Assembly (NCBI GenBank): GCA_015063655.1
Contig: SVTU01000052.1
Location: 1-9,450 of the forward strand
Direction of reading: 5' to 3'
DNA from: Oscillospiraceae bacterium
Lineage (GTDB): Bacteria > Bacillota > Clostridia > Oscillospirales > CAG-272
Length of the DNA: 9,450 nucleotides
The translations under genes and the position numbers were made by a program. Positions 1 through 7,067 of this stretch are shown here, one piece after another. Position 1 is the first letter of the stretch; each line of letters opens with the position of its first letter. The notes under the pieces are model-generated. The model saw only the letters and a list, made by a program, of their open reading frames with translations. It was not told where the DNA came from and did no database searches.

Positions 1-2
1 TC

Positions 3-42
3 AAAGAGGCTGTCTCAAGGTTACGTGTGAGACAGCCTCTTT
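3..42. terminator. Strong hairpin at left edge, probable terminator of an upstream gene
   Basis: A perfect 15-bp inverted repeat (left arm AAAGAGGCTGTCTCA at 3-17, right arm at 28-42) encloses a 10-base loop. The stem ends in CTCTTT on the plus strand but has no longer T run after it, so it is a weaker match to a classic rho-independent terminator than the others here. It could serve a plus-strand gene left of the window, a minus-strand gene, or both. Its core resembles the hairpin at 5593-5636. Confidence 0.55.
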
Positions 43-97
43 GCAGAAAAGGAATATGATAAATTTTCTGTTTTCTCTTCCTTTTGTCATGCGAATA

Positions 98-106
98 TGG
101 TATAAT
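98..106 (+). promoter_or_regulatory. Extended -10 promoter of the M20 peptidase operon
   Basis: TGGTATAAT at 98-106 is a perfect extended -10 element (TGn followed by TATAAT). No good -35 lies 16-18 bases upstream; TTGTCA at 84-89 is too close (11-base spacer). An extended -10 can work with a poor -35. Transcription would start near 113, giving a leader of about 30 bases before the ATG at 142. Confidence 0.6.
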
Positions 107-141
107 ATGGGGGAAAGAAATCATGATATGGAGATGTGTAT

Positions 142-1584
142 ATGATTGGTTGGATTTTGGGCGGCGTTGCTGCCGCTTTGTTGGCTTTTGTTGCCGTGCT
201 TCTTGTTCGCACGCTTCGCTTTGTGCCGAAGGACGTGCCCGCATCTCACCCCGAGGCGGTCACGCTTGACCGTGAGCATATCGTGGAGAGTATGTCACAG
301 ATGATCCGTTGCCGCACGGTCTCGTACCGTGACCGTAGCTTAGAGGACAAGGCTGAGTTTGCACGCTTTCGTGCTCTGCTTGCCGAGCGGTATCCGTTGA
401 TCCACAAGGCATGTTCTCGCATCGAGCTTGGCGAGACGGGCGTGCTGTATCATCTGGCGGGCCGCTCTGCCGAGAGGCCGTCGGTGTGTATGGCGCATTA
501 CGACGTTGTGCCCGTAGAGGAGGACGGCTGGTCCCGTCCCGCCTTCGAGGGCTTTGTGGAGGACGGCTGTCTGTGGGGCAGGGGAACGCTTGACACCAAG
601 GGCACACTGTGCGGTGTGATGGAAGCGCTTGAGTATCTGCTCTCACAGGGCTACGTGCCCGCAAACGATTTGTATCTGTCCTTTTCGGGTGACGAGGAGA
701 TCGACGGCGGAAGCTGTGAGGCAATCGTGTCCTATCTGCAGGAGCACGGTATCGTGCCCGATATTGTGGTTGACGAGGGCGGTGCCGTGGTGGATCACGT
801 ATTCCCGGGTGTGCCCGATGCCTGCGCCCTCATCGGCATTGCCGAAAAGGGTGGCGTGAATTTGGAGTTTACGCTCAACAGCAGAGGCGGTCACGCCTCC
901 ACCCCCCCGCCGCATACGCCCATCGGCGAGCTGAGCCGTGCCGTCACACGCATTGAGGACAAGCCCTTTGCCCGTCAGCTTACCAAGCCTGTTGCCATGA
1001 TGTTTGATACGCTCGGCCGTCATTCGAGCTTTGCCTATCGCTTGATCTTTGCCAACCTTTGGTGCTTCTTGCCATTGCTTGACGCCATTTGCCGTAAGTC
1101 GGGCGGTGAGCTGAACGCCATGATGCGCACCACGGTGGCTGTTACCCGTATGGAGGGCAGCAAGGCGTATAACGTCCTGCCTCCCAAGGCAAGCTTCGGA
1201 TTGAATATGCGCCTGATGGGCAAGGATACGGTGGCGTCAGCCACGGCCTATCTGAAGCGCACGGTTGATAACGACCGCATCGAGGTGCGGGTGGTGAGCG
1301 GTATGGATCCGTCGCCCGTGTCGGATACGGCGTGCGAGGCGTGGAACACGCTGAGTGCCGCCATTCGAGATACGTGGCAGGAGACCATCGTCTCCCCCTA
1401 TCTGATGATGGCGTGCAGTGACTCCCGCCACTATTGCCGCATTTCCAATCACGTATACCGCTTCTCTCCCATGCGCCTTTCCAAGGAGGAGCGTGCCATG
1501 ATCCACGGCAATGACGAGCGCATTCCCGTGGATACACTCGTCAAGACGGTGGAGTTTTACACAAGATTGCTTACGATGCTGTAA
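142..1584 (+). CDS. Membrane-anchored M20 metallopeptidase, carboxypeptidase S / PM20D1-like
   Basis: A 480-residue zinc hydrolase of the M20 family, expected to cleave an amide bond in a peptide or N-acyl amino acid. Residues 1-23 form one hydrophobic helix followed by basic residues (RTLRF), so it is probably membrane-tethered; the positive-inside rule would put the catalytic domain in the cytoplasm. The di-metal site is complete: H119 and D121 (AHYDVV), D151 (GRGTLDTKG), E185/E186 (GDEEIDGG), D211 (VDEGG) and H455 (MIHGNDE). H251 (RGGHAST) lies in the dimerisation domain. By memory, the order and wording of these motifs, plus NVLPP near 344-348 and the DSRHY segment near 427, match carboxypeptidase S and vertebrate PM20D1 better than PepT, DapE or ArgE. 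ATG 142 is chosen because GGAG at 130-133 is 8 bases upstream; GTG 136 would leave only 2. It is first in an operon with the YfcC carrier. The substrate is not determinable here. Confidence 0.88.
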   Translation: MIGWILGGVAAALLAFVAVLLVRTLRFVPKDVPASHPEAVTLDREHIVESMSQMIRCRTVSYRDRSLEDKAEFARFRALLAERYPLIHKACSRIELGETGVLYHLAGRSAERPSVCMAHYDVVPVEEDGWSRPAFEGFVEDGCLWGRGTLDTKGTLCGVMEALEYLLSQGYVPANDLYLSFSGDEEIDGGSCEAIVSYLQEHGIVPDIVVDEGGAVVDHVFPGVPDACALIGIAEKGGVNLEFTLNSRGGHASTPPPHTPIGELSRAVTRIEDKPFARQLTKPVAMMFDTLGRHSSFAYRLIFANLWCFLPLLDAICRKSGGELNAMMRTTVAVTRMEGSKAYNVLPPKASFGLNMRLMGKDTVASATAYLKRTVDNDRIEVRVVSGMDPSPVSDTACEAWNTLSAAIRDTWQETIVSPYLMMACSDSRHYCRISNHVYRFSPMRLSKEERAMIHGNDERIPVDTLVKTVEFYTRLLTML

Positions 1585-1593
1585 GGAGACGGT

Positions 1594-3033
1594 ATGGACA
1601 ATTCGCAAGCAAGCATCAAAATCAGTAAAAAGGCCTTCCTCTCCTCGGTGATCATTCTGCTTGTGCTGATGATCGGAGCAGGCGTGCTGACCCACGTCAT
1701 CCCCGCAGGGCATTTCGAGCGTGCCGTGGTGGACGGCAGGGAAACGGTGGTGCCGAACACCTTTGCGTACAGCGACGAGGGTGGGTATCCCGTATGGCGG
1801 TGGTTGACGGCACCCGTTGAGGTGCTGTGGAGCGAGGACGCCGTGACGGTGATCTTTATTATCGTTTTTATTTGTATCATAGGCGGTACGTTTACCGTGC
1901 TGGAGAAGAGCGGTATGCTTCGCTATGTGATGAACGGCTTGGTCAAACGCTTTGGGCGCTCCCGCTATCTGTTGATGGCGATGCTGGTGCTCTTCTTCAT
2001 GCTGTTTGGCTCGGTGTTCGGCATCTTTGAGGAGATGGTGGCTCTGGTACCCATGGTGATCCTGCTCTCCTATGCCTTGGGCTGGGATTCCTTGGTAGGA
2101 CTTGGCATGAGTGCCCTGGCGGCAGGCTTTGGCTTTTCGGCCTCCACGCTCAATCCATTTACGGTGGGCGTGGCGCAAAAGCTGGCGGGGCTTGCGCCCT
2201 TTTCGGGGGTCGGCTTCCGCCTCTTGGTGTTTGCCATATTCTATGCCGTCTTGTATTTGTTTTTGCTGTTCTATGCCAAGCACCTTGAAAAGGATCCGAC
2301 CCGCTCCTCGGTGTATGCCGAGGACAAGGCACAATACGGGACGTATACCGCAACGGCCCATGAGCCATTGCCCAACGAGGCGTATCTCGGACGCTCTGTC
2401 GTGATCTTTTCCTCCACGATCGCCCTCGTGATCCTGTATATTGTGGTGGGCTTTTTCGTGCCTGCCCTGTCCTCGCTTGCTATGCCCGTGATGGCCGTTG
2501 CCTTTTGCGTGGGCGGCTTATGCGCCGTGAGGGCATCGCACTACGGCGGTCACGTGGGACGGGATTTTTTGGCAGGTCTTGGCGGTATTGCCCCGAGTGC
2601 GCTTTTGATTTTGATGGCCATGTCGGTCAAGCTCATCATCACACGGGGCGGTATTATGGATACCATTCTGTATTACGTATCCGAGAAGGCCTCGGGCATG
2701 GGCCCGCAGGGGGCTGTGATCGTGATGTTTTTGCTGGTGCTGATGTTGAATTTCTTTATCAGCGCAGGCTCGGCAAAGGCCTTTTTGCTGATGCCGCTTC
2801 TCGCCCCTCTGTCCAATATGGTAGGCGTTTCGGGGCAGGTGGCGGTGCTTGCCTTCTGCTTCGGTGACGGCTTTACCAACATGCTGTATCCCACCAATGC
2901 ACTGCTGATGATAGCATTGGGATTGACAACGGTCAGCTACCCCAAGTGGTTTCGCTTTACCATCGGCCTGCAGGCGGTGACGCTGGTGCTGAATGTAGCG
3001 TTGCTGTTGTTGGCTGTGGCGATCGGATATTAA
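1594..3033 (+). CDS. YfcC-family (DcuC-like) membrane carrier
   Basis: A 479-residue integral membrane protein with about eleven to thirteen hydrophobic segments. It has the signatures of the YfcC / C4-dicarboxylate anaerobic carrier superfamily: GSVFGIFEE (139-147), FGFSASTLNPFT (179-190), FFISAGSAKAFLLMP (387-401) and FGDGFTNMLYPTNA (423-436). The two half-repeats with conserved polar helix breaks are typical of ion-coupled carriers. A large external-type loop follows the first helix (about 37-80), and a polar loop splits the halves (about 230-264). Members are variously annotated as dicarboxylate, basic amino acid or short-peptide carriers, so the name does not fix a substrate. The start has AAGGAG at 1583-1588, overlapping the upstream stop codon, with 5-base spacing and 9 bases between genes, so it is co-transcribed with the M20 hydrolase. 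By analogy with the AbgA/AbgB-AbgT system, it may import the hydrolase's substrate or move its product. Confidence 0.85.
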   Translation: MDNSQASIKISKKAFLSSVIILLVLMIGAGVLTHVIPAGHFERAVVDGRETVVPNTFAYSDEGGYPVWRWLTAPVEVLWSEDAVTVIFIIVFICIIGGTFTVLEKSGMLRYVMNGLVKRFGRSRYLLMAMLVLFFMLFGSVFGIFEEMVALVPMVILLSYALGWDSLVGLGMSALAAGFGFSASTLNPFTVGVAQKLAGLAPFSGVGFRLLVFAIFYAVLYLFLLFYAKHLEKDPTRSSVYAEDKAQYGTYTATAHEPLPNEAYLGRSVVIFSSTIALVILYIVVGFFVPALSSLAMPVMAVAFCVGGLCAVRASHYGGHVGRDFLAGLGGIAPSALLILMAMSVKLIITRGGIMDTILYYVSEKASGMGPQGAVIVMFLLVLMLNFFISAGSAKAFLLMPLLAPLSNMVGVSGQVAVLAFCFGDGFTNMLYPTNALLMIALGLTTVSYPKWFRFTIGLQAVTLVLNVALLLLAVAIGY

Positions 3034-3035
3034 AG

Positions 3036-3081
3036 AAACAAAGCGGCACATCTGCGTTATCGCAGGTGCGCCGCTTTGTTT
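3036..3081. terminator. Bidirectional terminator between convergent genes
   Basis: A long hairpin (arms 3036-3056 and 3061-3081, loop TTAT) has about 20 of 21 positions paired, with one A-C mismatch (3048/3069) and one G-U pair. The AAACAAAGC/GCTTTGTTT base supplies A and T runs at both ends, so it can terminate the YfcC gene on the plus strand and the DeoR gene (stop at 3093-3095) on the minus strand. Confidence 0.8.
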
Positions 3082-3092
3082 GCATGGGCTTT

Positions 3093-3791
3093 TTACGGTT
3101 CGGTGATGAGGTGATCAAGCTCGTCGGTATGGCAGAGCTTATGAAGGTAGGTCTTGCCCATTTTGTTGGCGGTCATGAGGGCAACGCGGGTCTGTGCGCC
3201 CGCCAAAATATGACGGCGCAGAGCCGTCTCCTCCTCGGAGGTGTCGGTCAAGTCGCCCTGCCCGTTAAGTCCCTTGCAGGAGAGAAAGCATACGTCGGTG
3301 CGTACGTTACGAACGAATTGCTCGGCGGCAGGGCCTACGAAGGCGGCCGATTCGGGCAACAGTCTGCCGCCCGTCACAAAGGTTTTGATACCCATGTCGC
3401 CCGTCATCTGGGCGATCTTGAGGCCGTTGGTGATAACGGTGACGTCCCTTGGCTCGGCGAGCATGCGTACCATATGCTGTACGGTGGAGGAAGCATCGAG
3501 GAATATGACGCTGCCGTCACGAATGAGGGACACAGCTCGGCGACACAGCAGGATCTTTTCTTGTGTGTGCTCGTTTTCCCGCACGAACAGCGGAATTTGC
3601 TGTGTGCCGTGCGTCACAAGCGTGGCTCCGCCGTAGACACGGCGGATCTGTCCCGTCCTCTGCAGCTCCTCAAGGTCACGGCGAATGGTGGCCTCCGAGG
3701 CAAAAAAGGTCTCGGTCAGCACGCGCACGCTGGCACTTTGATGTTGCTTGAGATAGTCCAGGATGTGTTGTTGTCTTTCACTGATCAGCAT
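3093..3791 (-). CDS. DeoR/GlpR-family transcriptional repressor
   Basis: A 232-residue regulator, slightly shorter than the usual 250 or so. Residues 5-57 form the DeoR winged helix-turn-helix; the recognition helix is ATIRRDLEEL (34-43), followed by GQIRRVYGGA (47-56). Residues about 75-230 form the sugar-phosphate-sensing DeoRC domain, with DASST (99-103), TNG (121-123), GGR (141-143), a VGP motif (152-154) and CKGLNGQGDLTD (172-183). The usual DSSKFG near the end reads TANKMGK (207-213). AAAGGAG at 3804-3798 precedes the ATG by 6 bases. The gene is divergent from the dehydrogenase-epimerase operon and shares a 142-base regulatory region with it. It is therefore inferred to repress that operon and itself, with a sugar phosphate of the pathway as inducer. 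Family assignment is firm; target and effector are inference. Confidence 0.9.
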   Translation of the reverse strand: MLISERQQHILDYLKQHQSASVRVLTETFFASEATIRRDLEELQRTGQIRRVYGGATLVTHGTQQIPLFVRENEHTQEKILLCRRAVSLIRDGSVIFLDASSTVQHMVRMLAEPRDVTVITNGLKIAQMTGDMGIKTFVTGGRLLPESAAFVGPAAEQFVRNVRTDVCFLSCKGLNGQGDLTDTSEEETALRRHILAGAQTRVALMTANKMGKTYLHKLCHTDELDHLITEP

Positions 3792-3801
3792 AGCCGTCTC
3801 C

Positions 3802-3829
3802 TTTGATCACGTTTGATTGGATATGATTG
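3802..3829. promoter_or_regulatory. 10-base-spaced TTTGAT repeats, candidate DeoR operator
   Basis: Three near-identical hexamers start exactly 10 bases apart: TTTGAT at 3802, TTTGAT at 3812 and TATGAT at 3822. They cover the start point and leader of the repressor transcript, so a bound protein would contact one face of the helix and block that promoter. A single inverted copy, ATCAAA at 3910-3915, sits just after the start point of the opposite operon. DeoR-family operators are often short repeated elements; the link to this regulator is inferred. Confidence 0.4.
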
Positions 3830-3830
3830 A

Positions 3831-3859
3831 ATTATACCAAAATAACGATTGTTTGTCAA
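3831..3859 (-). promoter_or_regulatory. Consensus promoter of the deoR-family gene
   Basis: On the minus strand, TTGACA (3859-3854) and TATAAT (3836-3831) are separated by exactly 17 bases, a perfect sigma-A consensus. Transcription would start near 3824, about 33 bases before the ATG. Confidence 0.85.
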
Positions 3860-3874
3860 GGCTTGCGACGGGGA

Positions 3875-3903
3875 TTGACAGAGTTTGGCGGTTGGTTTAT
3901 AAT
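3875..3903 (+). promoter_or_regulatory. Consensus promoter of the dehydrogenase-epimerase operon
   Basis: TTGACA (3875-3880) and TATAAT (3898-3903) are separated by exactly 17 bases. The start point should lie near 3910, about 24 bases before the ATG. The -35 is only 15 bases from the -35 of the divergent repressor promoter. A promoter this strong probably needs tight repression. Confidence 0.88.
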
Positions 3904-3933
3904 AAAAGCATCAAATATGACGTGAGGTGACGT

Positions 3934-4911
3934 ATGAAGCTGACGGTATATGAAGGCGGAGCAGTGCGCCCCGAGCCTTCCGAAAAGCCCGTAGCCCGTG
4001 ATGGCTACTGTGTGTTCCGTGTAAAGGCGTGCGGCGTGTGCGGCAGTGACCTGCCCCGTGTGTTTATGGGACGCTCCTACTATTATCCCATTGTTCTCGG
4101 CCATGAATTTGCGGGTGTGGTGGAGGATAGCACCAACCCCTCCCTTGTAGGTATGCGTGCTTGCATTTTCCCCATTCTGCCCTGCGGCGAGTGTGAATAC
4201 TGCAAGCGTGAGCAGTATGCCAACTGTACCCATTATAACTATTACGGCTCTCGCACGGATGGTGGCATGCAGGAATACCTGCTCATCAAGGAGAGCAACC
4301 TCATTCCCATCCCCGACAGCGTTTCCTTTGAGGCAGCTTCGATGGCCGAGCCTATGGCGGTGTGCCTGCACGCCGTGAAAAAGGCAGGCATTAAGAAGGG
4401 TGACACCGTCACCGTATACGGCGCAGGCACGATCGGTCTTTTGTGCGCCATGTGGGCTAAGCACTTCGGCGCAGAGCAGGTATATCTGTCGGATATCAAC
4501 GAAGCTCGCCTGGCGTTTGCCCGTGAGCTTGGCTTTGCCGTCAGTGCCGACGAGACGCCTGATGCCATTTTGGATTGTAGCGGTGCGGGCAGTGCCGTTT
4601 GCTCGGCTCTTGAGAGGATCAAGGCCTTTGGCACGCTGGTGCTGGTGGGTAACGCCGAGCGTGACGTAACGCTGACTAAGGAGGCGTACAGCAAGCTTTT
4701 GCGCAAGCAGCTGACCGTATGCGGAAGCTGGAATTCCGACTTCCGCTCCGACGTCAACGATTGGCAGGAGAGCGTGGACGCCATGGCAAGCGGGGCTATG
4801 CACCCCGAGGTGCTGATCACGCATACGTATCCCGTAGAACGGGGCGATGAGGCCTTTGCCATGATCGCCTCGGGCAAGGAATTCTTCAATAAAGTAACGG
4901 TGGTGATGTGA
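3934..4911 (+). CDS. Zinc-dependent polyol (phosphate) dehydrogenase, GatD-like
   Basis: A 325-residue medium-chain dehydrogenase, predicted to oxidise a polyol or polyol phosphate to a ketose with NAD+. Catalytic zinc ligands are C36 (CGVCGSD), H57 with E58 (GHEF) and E139 (AEPM). The structural zinc site is C84, C87, C90 and C98. The Rossmann fold has GAGTIG (163-168), and D187 ends its second strand, which favours NAD over NADP. From memory, CGSDLPR, YYPIVLGHEF, GSRTDGG and LLRKQLTVCGSW match galactitol-1-phosphate 5-dehydrogenase closely, although this protein is about 20 residues shorter. GAGGTG at 3924-3929 serves as ribosome binding site. It is the first gene after a consensus promoter and next to a ketose-phosphate epimerase, supporting a phosphorylated polyol substrate. 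Sorbitol- or threonine-dehydrogenase-like activity is an alternative; the exact sugar is unresolved. Confidence 0.87.
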   Translation: MKLTVYEGGAVRPEPSEKPVARDGYCVFRVKACGVCGSDLPRVFMGRSYYYPIVLGHEFAGVVEDSTNPSLVGMRACIFPILPCGECEYCKREQYANCTHYNYYGSRTDGGMQEYLLIKESNLIPIPDSVSFEAASMAEPMAVCLHAVKKAGIKKGDTVTVYGAGTIGLLCAMWAKHFGAEQVYLSDINEARLAFARELGFAVSADETPDAILDCSGAGSAVCSALERIKAFGTLVLVGNAERDVTLTKEAYSKLLRKQLTVCGSWNSDFRSDVNDWQESVDAMASGAMHPEVLITHTYPVERGDEAFAMIASGKEFFNKVTVVM

Positions 4912-4912
4912 T

Positions 4913-5584
4913 ATGAATAAAGCAATGCTGGCTCCCTCTATGATGTGTGCGGATTTTCTGCACTTAGAGGAGCAATTACGTTTGTTTGAAAGAGAAGGGA
5001 TCGATCTGTTGCACGTGGATATCATGGACGGACACTTCGTGCCCAACATTACGCTGGGGACCGATTTTGTGCGTATGCTGAAAAAGGCAACGAGCATTCC
5101 GCTGGATATTCACCTGATGGTGGAGAGACCCGAAAATCTGCTTCCTGCCATTGCCTTTGGCGAGGGGGACTACGTGTCGGTGCATTACGAAAGCACGGTA
5201 CATCTTCAGCGTGTGCTGGCGGCGATCCGCGAAAGAGGTGCTAAGCCCCTATTGGCCCTCAACCCCGGAACGCCCGTCAGCATGGCAGAGGAGGTCCTCG
5301 GGGATATTGACGGTCTGCTTGTCATGACCGTGAATCCGGGCTTTGCAGGGCAAAAGCTGGTACCCTCTGCCCTTGAAAAGATTGCCAGAGCCAGACTGTA
5401 TCTGGACGCCTACGGTATGAACGAGTCGGTGATCGAGGTGGACGGCAACGTCAGCATTCCCAACGGTATCGCCATGCGTGCCGCAGGAGCGGATATTTTT
5501 GTGGCAGGCACGTCGGGCGTCTTTATCGGCGACGACATGGCGGGCAATATCCGCCATTTCCGCCGGCAGGTATTCGGAGAATAA
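4913..5584 (+). CDS. Ribulose-phosphate / allulose-6-phosphate 3-epimerase family protein
   Basis: A 223-residue TIM-barrel epimerase that inverts C3 of a ketose 5- or 6-phosphate. Metal ligands are present: H34 and D36 (HVDIMDGHFVPN, 34-45), H67 (DIHLMVE) and D177 (EVDGN). The flexible active-site loop is NPGFAGQ (141-147), and GTSG (about 199-202) binds phosphate. GFAGQ, IEVDG and GTSG read more like allulose-6-phosphate epimerase AlsE than housekeeping Rpe, which usually has GFGGQ, DGG and GSA. The start codon lies one base after the dehydrogenase stop with only a weak GGTGGTG upstream, so translation is probably coupled to the dehydrogenase. That pairing fits a route from polyol phosphate to ketose phosphate to its C3 epimer. 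The fold is certain; whether the substrate is a pentulose or hexulose phosphate is not. Confidence 0.87.
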   Translation: MNKAMLAPSMMCADFLHLEEQLRLFEREGIDLLHVDIMDGHFVPNITLGTDFVRMLKKATSIPLDIHLMVERPENLLPAIAFGEGDYVSVHYESTVHLQRVLAAIRERGAKPLLALNPGTPVSMAEEVLGDIDGLLVMTVNPGFAGQKLVPSALEKIARARLYLDAYGMNESVIEVDGNVSIPNGIAMRAAGADIFVAGTSGVFIGDDMAGNIRHFRRQVFGE

Positions 5585-5592
5585 CATAAAGA

Positions 5593-5644
5593 AGCAAGGG
5601 GCTGTCGCAAATGTTAATTTGCGACAGCCCCTTGCTCTTTTTTT
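5593..5644 (+). terminator. Rho-independent terminator after the epimerase gene
   Basis: A perfect 20-bp stem (arms 5593-5612 and 5617-5636, loop GTTA) is followed by a C and seven T's (5638-5644) on the plus strand. It lies between convergent genes. On the minus strand it is followed by TTCTTT, so it may also end mnmE transcription. Confidence 0.92.
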
Positions 5645-5652
5645 CTCATACT

Positions 5653-7044
5653 CTATTTTCCTACGCAGAACTTGGAGAAGATCTCGGATACGATCTCTTC
5701 ACCGATCTGTCTGCCCTCAAGCTCGGAGAGGGCGGACATGGCAAGCTCCACGTCCACGCAGTACAGGTCCTGCGAGAGGCCGTTGTCCATGGCGTCAAGC
5801 ACCTGCGTCAGTGCCTCGGCGGTACGCACAAGGGCGGCATACTGACGGGCGTTGGCCACGATGGGGTCGGTGCCAAGGGATACGGAGGGGTCGGTGAAGA
5901 GGGCATCCACCCGCTCCGACAGTGCCTCAAAGCCCTCGCCGCTCTTGGCGCTGACGGTGAGTGCGTCGGGAAAGTGGGAGCGAACCAGGGCAGGCATGCC
6001 CCCCTCGGCCTTGTCCGCCTTATTGATCAGCACCACCACGGCGGCATCCTGAAGGGATAGCATGTGCAAAGTCTCGTTGTCCTCGTCGGTTGGCTCGGCG
6101 CTTCCGTCAAAGACGGCCAGGATCAGCTCGGCGGCTGCCATCTCGGCCCTCGCGCGGGCAATGCCGATGCTCTCCACTGTGTCGGCGGTGCGGCGCAGGC
6201 CTGCCGTGTCGCACAGACACAGGGTCACACGCCCTAAGGACACAGTCTCCTTCAACACGTCCCGTGTCGTACCCTCAATATCGGTCACAATGGCGGCGTC
6301 GTAGCCCGCCAAGCGATTGTAGACCGAGCTTTTGCCCACGTTGGGTCTTCCGCAGATCACGGTCTTGATGCCCTCGTTCACGGCACGCCCCGTGCGATAG
6401 GTGGCGGCAAGCGCCTGCGTGTCACAGAGGACCTCGGAGACGGTGCGTCTCATTTGCTCGGGGGTCATCTCCGCAAGATCCTCATCGGGGAAATCGATCT
6501 TGGCATACAGGCTGGCGAGCAGGGAGCGCAGGCGGGCGTAGAGCAGGGAGGAGCGGTCTGTCAACAGCCCCTTCATGCCGCTGCGTGCCAATTTCAGCTG
6601 ATTGTCGTTTTGCGCCTCCAGCAGGTCACCAAGGGCGGTTGCCTCGGAGAGATCCAGCTTGCCTCCAAGAAAGGCACGCCGTGTAAATTCGCCTGCCTCG
6701 GCGTGTCTTGCGCCCGCACACAGCACAGAGGCAAGCACACGCTCGGTGATCAGTACGCCGCCATGGCAGGAGATCTCCACGGTGTCCTCGCCCGTGAAGG
6801 AGCGAGGCGAGAGAAAGACAGTGGCTATGCCGTCGTCAAGCGGCTCTCTTTTGGGGGCGGCCGTATCGAGAATGCTTCCGTACACGGCCTTGGCGTGATC
6901 GTCCCGTGTCAGGGGTGTGCCTCGCAGGGGCGAGAAAACACGGGCGGCAACGGCGAGTGCTTCTGCACCCGATATGCGAATGAGTGCCACGCCGCCCTTG
7001 CCCCGCGGGGTGGATACGGCGGCGATGGTATCCGTTAGCTTCAT
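5653..7044 (-). CDS. mnmE: tRNA uridine-5-carboxymethylaminomethyl modification GTPase MnmE
   Basis: A 463-residue protein, the usual length for MnmE (TrmE). With MnmG it installs the (carboxymethyl)aminomethyl group on C5 of wobble uridine in certain tRNAs in the cytoplasm. The N-terminal formyl-THF-binding domain contains ISCHGG (91-96) and the EFTRRAFLGGKLDL segment (about 119-132). The inserted G domain has GRPNVGKS (232-239), with the asparagine that coordinates potassium; DIEGTTRD (255-262); DTAG (279-282); NKAD (341-344); and SAKSG (365-369). The C-terminal CVGK places the essential cysteine at C460. The start MKLTDTIAAVSTPRG is chosen because it matches the family start and AAAGGAAG (about 7059-7053) lies 8 bases upstream. 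The frame is open 23 codons further, but through a terminator. mnmG and rsmG, common neighbours, are not in the window. The gene follows the small cysteine-rich gene on the same strand. Confidence 0.97.
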   Translation of the reverse strand: MKLTDTIAAVSTPRGKGGVALIRISGAEALAVAARVFSPLRGTPLTRDDHAKAVYGSILDTAAPKREPLDDGIATVFLSPRSFTGEDTVEISCHGGVLITERVLASVLCAGARHAEAGEFTRRAFLGGKLDLSEATALGDLLEAQNDNQLKLARSGMKGLLTDRSSLLYARLRSLLASLYAKIDFPDEDLAEMTPEQMRRTVSEVLCDTQALAATYRTGRAVNEGIKTVICGRPNVGKSSVYNRLAGYDAAIVTDIEGTTRDVLKETVSLGRVTLCLCDTAGLRRTADTVESIGIARARAEMAAAELILAVFDGSAEPTDEDNETLHMLSLQDAAVVVLINKADKAEGGMPALVRSHFPDALTVSAKSGEGFEALSERVDALFTDPSVSLGTDPIVANARQYAALVRTAEALTQVLDAMDNGLSQDLYCVDVELAMSALSELEGRQIGEEIVSEIFSKFCVGK

Positions 7045-7067
7045 AGTGATACTTCCTTTGCTAAAGT

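Noticed and set aside
84..89. TTGTCA as -35 box for the M20 operon
   Set aside because: The spacer to TATAAT is only 11 bases, too short for a sigma-A promoter.
136..141. GTG start for the M20 peptidase two codons upstream
   Set aside because: Only 2 bases separate it from the GGAG sequence; ATG 142 has 8-base spacing.
902..908. Run of seven C's in the M20 gene as a possible phase-variation tract
   Set aside because: The run is short, encodes a normal Thr-Pro-Pro stretch, the frame is intact, and no alternative-frame product is evident.
1237..2361. 374-codon open frame on the minus strand
   Set aside because: It lies opposite the M20 and YfcC genes, has a histidine-, glutamine- and arginine-rich composition typical of antisense shadows, and shows no domain or ribosome binding site.
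2946..3806. 286-codon open frame on the plus strand
   Set aside because: It spans the bidirectional terminator and is the complement of the DeoR-family gene.
3856..5097. 413-codon open frame on the minus strand
   Set aside because: It is antisense to the clearly recognised zinc dehydrogenase and epimerase start; it runs through the consensus promoters and shows no recognisable motif.
5611..6060. Plus-strand open frame beginning inside the terminator hairpin
   Set aside because: It starts in the epimerase terminator and is antisense to mnmE; no separate gene evidence.
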